DNA of 37,333 nucleotides from Chloroflexota bacterium (lineage in GTDB: Bacteria > Chloroflexota > Ktedonobacteria > Ktedonobacterales > Ktedonobacteraceae), in NCBI GenBank assembly GCA_902810755.1, contig CADDYT010000059.1:1-37333 (forward strand), in the 5' to 3' direction. The notes beneath the pieces were generated by a model. That model was given only the letters and a program-made list of their open reading frames with translations. It had not been told where the DNA came from and did not search any database. Numbering within the stretch: the first letter of the stretch is position 1; the number at the start of each line of letters is the position of its first letter. The translations under genes were made by a program, and so were the position numbers. Below, in pieces: positions 34,212-37,333 of the stretch.

Positions 34212-34784
34212 TTACATCTCGTTGGTCAGGAGAATAGCCTCCGCCACCTCACGCATGGACTTGCGATTGTTCATGCTGGCCTTCTGTATCTTGCGAAACG
34301 CTTCCTGCTCGCTGAGGCCCTGCTTCTCCATCAGCAGGCCCTTGGCGCGCTCGACGACCTTGCGCGTCTCCAGCTGTTCGCTCAACGTGCGAGCCTTATC
34401 CTCCATTGCGCGGAACTCGTTGTAACGAGCCAGCGCCACTTCGATTGCCGGGGCAACTTCGCTTTCCCGCAGCGGCTTGACGATGTAATTGACGACCCCG
34501 GCCTCTTTCGCGCGCTCGACCAGCGGTTGATCGCCAAAGGCCGTCAGCAGCAAGACGGGAGCGAGCTTCTCCTGCGTCAGTGTCTCGGCGGCGGTAATGC
34601 CATCCATGTCGGGCATGCGAATGTCCATAATGACCAGGTCGGGACGAAGTTCGCGCGCCAGGTTAACGGCGCTCTGCCCGTCGCCGGCCTCCCCCACCAC
34701 CAGGTAGCCCTGTTTCGTCAATACGTCTTTGAGATCCATCCGCTGGATCGTTTCGTCGTCAGCAATAATGATACGGGTTGGCAT
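34212..34784 (-). CDS. ANTAR-domain response regulator (AmiR/NasR type)
   Basis: 190 residues. The receiver domain (1-120) has the acidic pair ADDE, the phosphoacceptor Asp54 in VIMDIRMP, the Thr in LLLTAFG and Lys in YIVKPL. A short coiled coil leads to an ANTAR RNA-binding domain (about 135-185; VVERAKGLLMEKQGLSEQEAFRKIQK). Such proteins antiterminate by binding paired hexanucleotide hairpins in leader RNAs when phosphorylated. No partner kinase gene is adjacent. AGAGGT precedes the ATG. The ricT-like gene follows. Confidence 0.95.
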   Translation of the reverse strand: MPTRIIIADDETIQRMDLKDVLTKQGYLVVGEAGDGQSAVNLARELRPDLVIMDIRMPDMDGITAAETLTQEKLAPVLLLTAFGDQPLVERAKEAGVVNYIVKPLRESEVAPAIEVALARYNEFRAMEDKARTLSEQLETRKVVERAKGLLMEKQGLSEQEAFRKIQKASMNNRKSMREVAEAILLTNEM

Positions 34785-34921
34785 CGACTTACCTCTTATG
34801 CATGAATCCTCTCTGCACCACGTCCACCCATAGCCTTACTCCCATCAGTTCGTCGGGTGATGCTAGAATAATAAAGAGTATAGCATACTCCTGGAAGAAA
34901 TTACAGAGTTTCCCGAATTTT

Positions 34922-34943
34922 GGGTGTGTTTCATATTTTTGCA
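34922..34943. repeat. Left terminal inverted repeat of the ISKra4-type element
   Basis: 22 bases identical to the reverse complement of 36577-36598. The transposase stop at 34931 lies inside it. Confidence 0.93.
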
Positions 34944-36184
34944 CCCGGCTCCGGCGTGCGCACCGAGGTGGAAGCCGGACGCCTCAAAAAGGGCTTGCGC
35001 CAGGAATAGGCAGCGCCGGGGCGAGGAACAGGCTGCGGGGCAGGAGCCGAAGCACAGGGGTCAGCCGTGGGCTGTGGCCGCGAAAGCCGAGCGAGGCGCA
35101 CGCTCCACCACGCCAGGGTCCACAGGGCCTGGGTGAGTCTGTGCTGGCTGTCCGTTTGTCGTTGGCTGCGGTACTCGGCGGTCTGCTTGGCCTGAACCGC
35201 CTTCCAGGTCTCATGCCAGCGTCGGTTGCAGACGGCGTTGCGCAGCACGAGCATGGGATTGACATTGTGTCCTTGCCAGCGCATCCCGGCTCCTTTTAAG
35301 CGCGCTTCCACCACCAGCTTGTTGGCGCTCTCCACGCTGCCGGAGCCAATGGGCCATCCGGCGGCCTGATAGCTGGGATACTGCATGTGTCCCTCGCGTT
35401 TCTCCAGATAGGCCAGATCGCTCTGGATGGTCTCCCCCGGATAGCGAGCAGCCAACCAGCGCAGATGGCGCAGCACACGAGCCGGACCCTCCTGCTTGAG
35501 CCGATGCAAGACCCCTTCCACCCACCGCTTCGGCAAGCGCCCTCCCCGGGCGGTCACCTCCTGTCCGATCTCGGTGATGTATTCGGCAGCATGGGCAAAA
35601 TCCAGAATACGCACGGCATCGCTGCGATGGTAGTCGAGCAGCCCTTGCAGCCAGACGGCTCCGTCTTGCACGGCACACCCCTGTTTGGCCTTTTCCAGCC
35701 CTCGTCGATGCGTTTCCACCAGGGCAGCTTGCTCACAGTCGCTGGCCTCAGACAGCCGCGAGAAGTAGGAGAGGTGCTGGGTGCACACCTCCCCACGCTT
35801 GCTGCGGCTGACCTCGCCAATGCATAGCGTCTTGACTTCCACCCACTCCCCTCCTACCAGATGCACAAAGGCTCCATCCGCACTGATGGCTTGCTTGTCG
35901 GCTTCAGAGACGGCCTCGGGCAGCTCTTGCTTGAGCCACTCCTGCTCCGCCTCATCCAGCGCCAGGGCCGACCCTCCCGTTTGCAGCGTCAGGCGGCGTG
36001 CGCTGGCCTTGCTCACCTCGATGCCCATCAGGTCGGCGAGCAACTCCCGTGCTGGCTCAAAGGGCATCCACGTCGCCAGTCGCACCAGCGTTTCTTGCCC
36101 ACGCGGCGTGAGCGCATGGGAGTTCAGCCCTAACTGCTCATCGAGGGGGAAAAAAGCCCACCCCGCAGTCGGGGCAGGTCCCAT
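34931..36184 (-). CDS. ISKra4-family transposase, catalytic part
   Basis: 417 residues of a DDE-type transposase. Family blocks are clear: ISADGAFVHLVGGEWVEVKT (first Asp), AVRILDFAHAAEYI (second Asp) and GSGSVESANKLVVEARLKGAGM (Glu). The ATG at 36182-36184 has no Shine-Dalgarno and the fold extends upstream into the other ORF's frame. This part is therefore probably made only as a fusion with the upstream ORF, by a +1 (or -2) frame change at the T6C5 run near 36148-36158. Alternatively a one-base indel has inactivated it. Confidence 0.88.
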   Translation of the reverse strand: MGPAPTAGWAFFPLDEQLGLNSHALTPRGQETLVRLATWMPFEPARELLADLMGIEVSKASARRLTLQTGGSALALDEAEQEWLKQELPEAVSEADKQAISADGAFVHLVGGEWVEVKTLCIGEVSRSKRGEVCTQHLSYFSRLSEASDCEQAALVETHRRGLEKAKQGCAVQDGAVWLQGLLDYHRSDAVRILDFAHAAEYITEIGQEVTARGGRLPKRWVEGVLHRLKQEGPARVLRHLRWLAARYPGETIQSDLAYLEKREGHMQYPSYQAAGWPIGSGSVESANKLVVEARLKGAGMRWQGHNVNPMLVLRNAVCNRRWHETWKAVQAKQTAEYRSQRQTDSQHRLTQALWTLAWWSVRLARLSRPQPTADPCASAPAPQPVPRPGAAYSWRKPFLRRPASTSVRTPEPGAKI

Positions 36185-36518
36185 AGTGCCGTCGCAGGTT
36201 CACCACTTCCCCACCCGTCGTTTGGATGCTGCGGCTCTGCTCTCCTCGCTGCCACAGCGCCTTGCCGCACGTCGCACACTGCGGCGGCTCTTGCTCACTG
36301 TGCTGGCTCCACGACTCTACCTCTCCCATTTGCATCAGATCCTGCAGCATCTGCGCCCGTACCTGGTTCATTTGCTCATCCACCGCCGCTTCGATCTCGG
36401 CCCACGTCGCCTTGGGATGCTCTTTCCTCCACTGCGTCATCCCCAGCAGATCGCCCATGGCCGCACTCACCTGCTGGATTTGCTCGCTGCGTTGTCGCCG
36501 GTTCTTCTTCAGTTTCAT
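36138..36518 (-). CDS. ISKra4-family transposase, N-terminal zinc-finger part
   Basis: 126 residues. A helical Arg/Lys/Gln-rich start is followed by a four-Cys zinc finger (CATCGKALW then CPDCGVGFFPP), normally the DNA-binding end of the same transposase. It ends just after GVGFFPPR, where the run TTTTTTCCCCC separates it from the catalytic ORF in the +1 frame. They overlap by 47 bases. AGGAGAGGGAGAG precedes the ATG. Confidence 0.85.
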   Translation of the reverse strand: MKLKKNRRQRSEQIQQVSAAMGDLLGMTQWRKEHPKATWAEIEAAVDEQMNQVRAQMLQDLMQMGEVESWSQHSEQEPPQCATCGKALWQRGEQSRSIQTTGGEVVNLRRHYGTCPDCGVGFFPPR

Positions 36519-36576
36519 GCTCGTCTCTCTCCCTCTCCTGGCTTTTTCTCTCTAGTTTACCACCTCCCGCCTTCTA

Positions 36577-36598
36577 TGCAAAAATATGAAACACACCC
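36577..36598. repeat. Right terminal inverted repeat of the ISKra4-type element
   Basis: 22 bases complementary to 34922-34943, followed by the target duplication CCGAATTT at 36599-36606. Confidence 0.93.
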
Positions 36599-36614
36599 CC
36601 GAATTTGTAAGTGT

Positions 36615-36806
36615 TCAGACTTGACCTAAGGGGTTTTCCTGGGTCAAGAAAGCCACACATTGAGAGAAGGGATTGAGACCTTGAGCCATCCAGGTGCCAA
36701 AGAGGCTGGCCAGACCCATGCGAGTGGCTGAGCCTTTGGGACTGCGCGAGCCGCCACTGATTTTGCGAGCAATCACCAATGGGCGCACACTGCGTTCGGC
36801 CAGTCG
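36615..36806 (-). pseudogene. Remnant of an IS66-family transposase (C-terminal 60 residues)
   Basis: Read on the minus strand from about 36803 to the TGA at 36615-36617, an open frame gives LAERSVRPLVIARKISGG, then SRSPKGSATRMGLASLFGTW, then MAQGLNPFSQCVAFLTQENP and LGQV. This is the conserved C-terminal end of IS66-type transposases. No start and no upstream part exist, and on its 5' side it joins an unrelated dehydrogenase gene. It is a decayed end, with the ISKra4 element inserted 8 bases past its stop. Confidence 0.85.
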
Positions 36807-37084
36807 GTAATATCGCAGGGAATAGTGATAGCTTCTATTCCCTCGTCGGCCAGGATTTTCTGCGCGTCCATCAATTCCTGCGCGTCGTGAGCCAGTAAGA
36901 TGAGTTTTGCTCCGCGCCGCCCAAACTCTTCCGCCATCGCTATTCCCATTCCTCGCGAATCGCCCGAAGTGAGTACAACTTTGCCATCTATGTTCAAATG
37001 TCGCTCAAGCAGCCGCTTGCCGACAAACAATAATCCTGTTCCTGCCGCCAGCGTCCAGGGGTTGGTCAACCAGCTCTTTCGCAT
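36773..37084 (-). pseudogene. 5' part of a short-chain dehydrogenase gene truncated by the IS66 remnant
   Basis: The frame starts at an ATG at 37084 with a strong GAGGAG upstream. About 92 residues read as an SDR N-terminus: a hydrophobic leader (about 8-25), the cofactor Gly motif VVLTSGDSRGMG, RRGAKLILLAHD and IPCDITD, where the NAD(P) adenine region ends. Near 36803-36806 homology stops, and the last eleven residues come from the IS66 fragment in another frame. No catalytic Ser-Tyr-Lys part remains, so it should be non-functional. Confidence 0.8.
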
Positions 37085-37164
37085 TTTTATCTCCTCATGT
37101 ATAGGGTCTTATGCATCGATTACTTCTTGCGATTGATTCCACTACTTATTGGATGCTGAAGTCA

Positions 37165-37185
37165 GGGCGACCACCAGGGTCGCCC
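37165..37185. repeat. Short palindromic repeat
   Basis: GGGCGACC (37165-37172) and GGTCGCCC (37178-37185) form an 8-base hairpin. The GGTCGCCCCTAC right side is a common dispersed motif in such genomes. Otherwise 37085-37252 shows nothing I can identify. Confidence 0.5.
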
Positions 37186-37251
37186 CTACGACCCCTTTCC
37201 GCTAGAACTAGTAGCCATTGCGAAATGGGGCCTGTGGAGCGGCTGGAGAGC

Positions 37252-37281
37252 GTGACGAAGCGGGCAGAGATGTGGTACAAT
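37252..37281 (+). promoter_or_regulatory. Weak predicted promoter of the last gene
   Basis: GTGACG (37252-37257) and TACAAT (37276-37281) are 18 bases apart, upstream of a start codon at 37321. Confidence 0.35.
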
Positions 37282-37320
37282 AGCGAAAGGAAGCAAGCAG
37301 AGAAACAAGGAGGCTCGGTT

Positions 37321-37333
37321 ATGCTGGTCGATC
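37321..37333 (+). CDS. Start of a plus-strand gene cut by the window end
   Basis: ATG at 37321 is preceded by the strong Shine-Dalgarno AAGGAGG (37307-37313) at 7 bases and by a possible promoter. Only four codons (Met-Leu-Val-Asp) are visible, so the product cannot be told. Confidence 0.55.

Larger units (their letters stand above)
34922..36598 (-). mobile_element. ISKra4-family insertion sequence
   Basis: About 1.68 kb with 22-base perfect terminal inverted repeats (34922-34943 and 36577-36598), beginning GGGTGTGTTTCATATTTTTG on the outside. It is flanked by the direct repeat CCGAATTT (34913-34920 and 36599-36606), or nine bases counting a shared C. It encodes two overlapping ORFs. The intact repeats and duplication imply a recent insertion. 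The flanks join to a continuous original sequence at CCGAATTTGTAAG, adjacent to an IS66 remnant. Confidence 0.93.

Noticed and set aside
37157..37200. Possible tRNA-like or terminator structure near the right end
   Set aside because: Only an 8-base hairpin is seen, with no acceptor or anticodon arms; it is listed as a short repeat.

Overview
The window looks like a chromosomal segment of a Ktedonobacteria-type member of the Chloroflexota. This is an inference from gene content: GC-rich coding, several secreted proteins with Pro/Ser/Thr-rich tails, a type VII secretion-like ATPase with WXG100 proteins, a PASTA kinase, an ANTAR regulator, SelB, and IS66/ISKra4-type transposases. No rRNA, tRNA or CRISPR array was recognised. 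Nearly all ORFs can be assigned, and coding density is high.

Layout. 97-2370 (-): secreted sedolisin protease with a C-terminal beta-sandwich module. 2505-2605: hairpin repeat. 2633-6620 (-): selB followed by a PASTA Ser/Thr kinase. 6790-7275 (-): small secreted protein. 7381-13096: type VII secretion-like locus, with an FtsK/SpoIIIE EccC/EssC-type ATPase preceded by an ImmA/IrrE-type metallopeptidase (both -), and two tandem WXG100 proteins divergent (+). A perfect palindromic terminator separates this from 13142-14611 (-), a one-protein histidine kinase/NarL-type regulator fusion with a degenerate ATPase. 14717-17302 (-): clpB. 17482-19052 (-): two envelope proteins. 19159-22787 (-): aminotransferase, M20 peptidase and an AMACR-like CoA-transferase-fold enzyme. 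22982-25557 (+): MFS transporter, isoaspartyl peptidase/asparaginase and MazG-like pyrophosphohydrolase. 25568-27851 (-): ROK protein and a membrane-tethered pseudokinase. 28095-28340: tandem and hairpin repeats. 28413-28943 (+): small membrane protein. 29146-30132 (-): Rpn-like nuclease. 30432-31352 (+): HxlR regulator and HIT protein. 31354-34784 (-): SPFH membrane protein, RicT/PSP1 protein with a Cys-rich tail, ANTAR response regulator. 34922-36598: recent ISKra4-type insertion with perfect inverted repeats and a target duplication. 36615-37084 (-): an SDR gene cut by an IS66 transposase fragment. 37321 to the end: start of a new plus-strand gene.

Functionally, 7-13 kb is the most distinctive part. 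It has the secretion motor and two WXG100 partners but none of the usual actinobacterial (EccB/D/E, mycosin) or Firmicutes (EsaA, EssA, EssB, EsaB) membrane partners, and it carries a metallopeptidase gene upstream of the motor. The 19-25.5 kb genes suggest amino-acid/peptide scavenging. Several proteins have lost catalytic residues (pseudokinase, NarX-like module, third EccC ATPase), so signalling by non-catalytic domains is a recurrent theme. All assignments are from reading the sequence; none was verified by database search.
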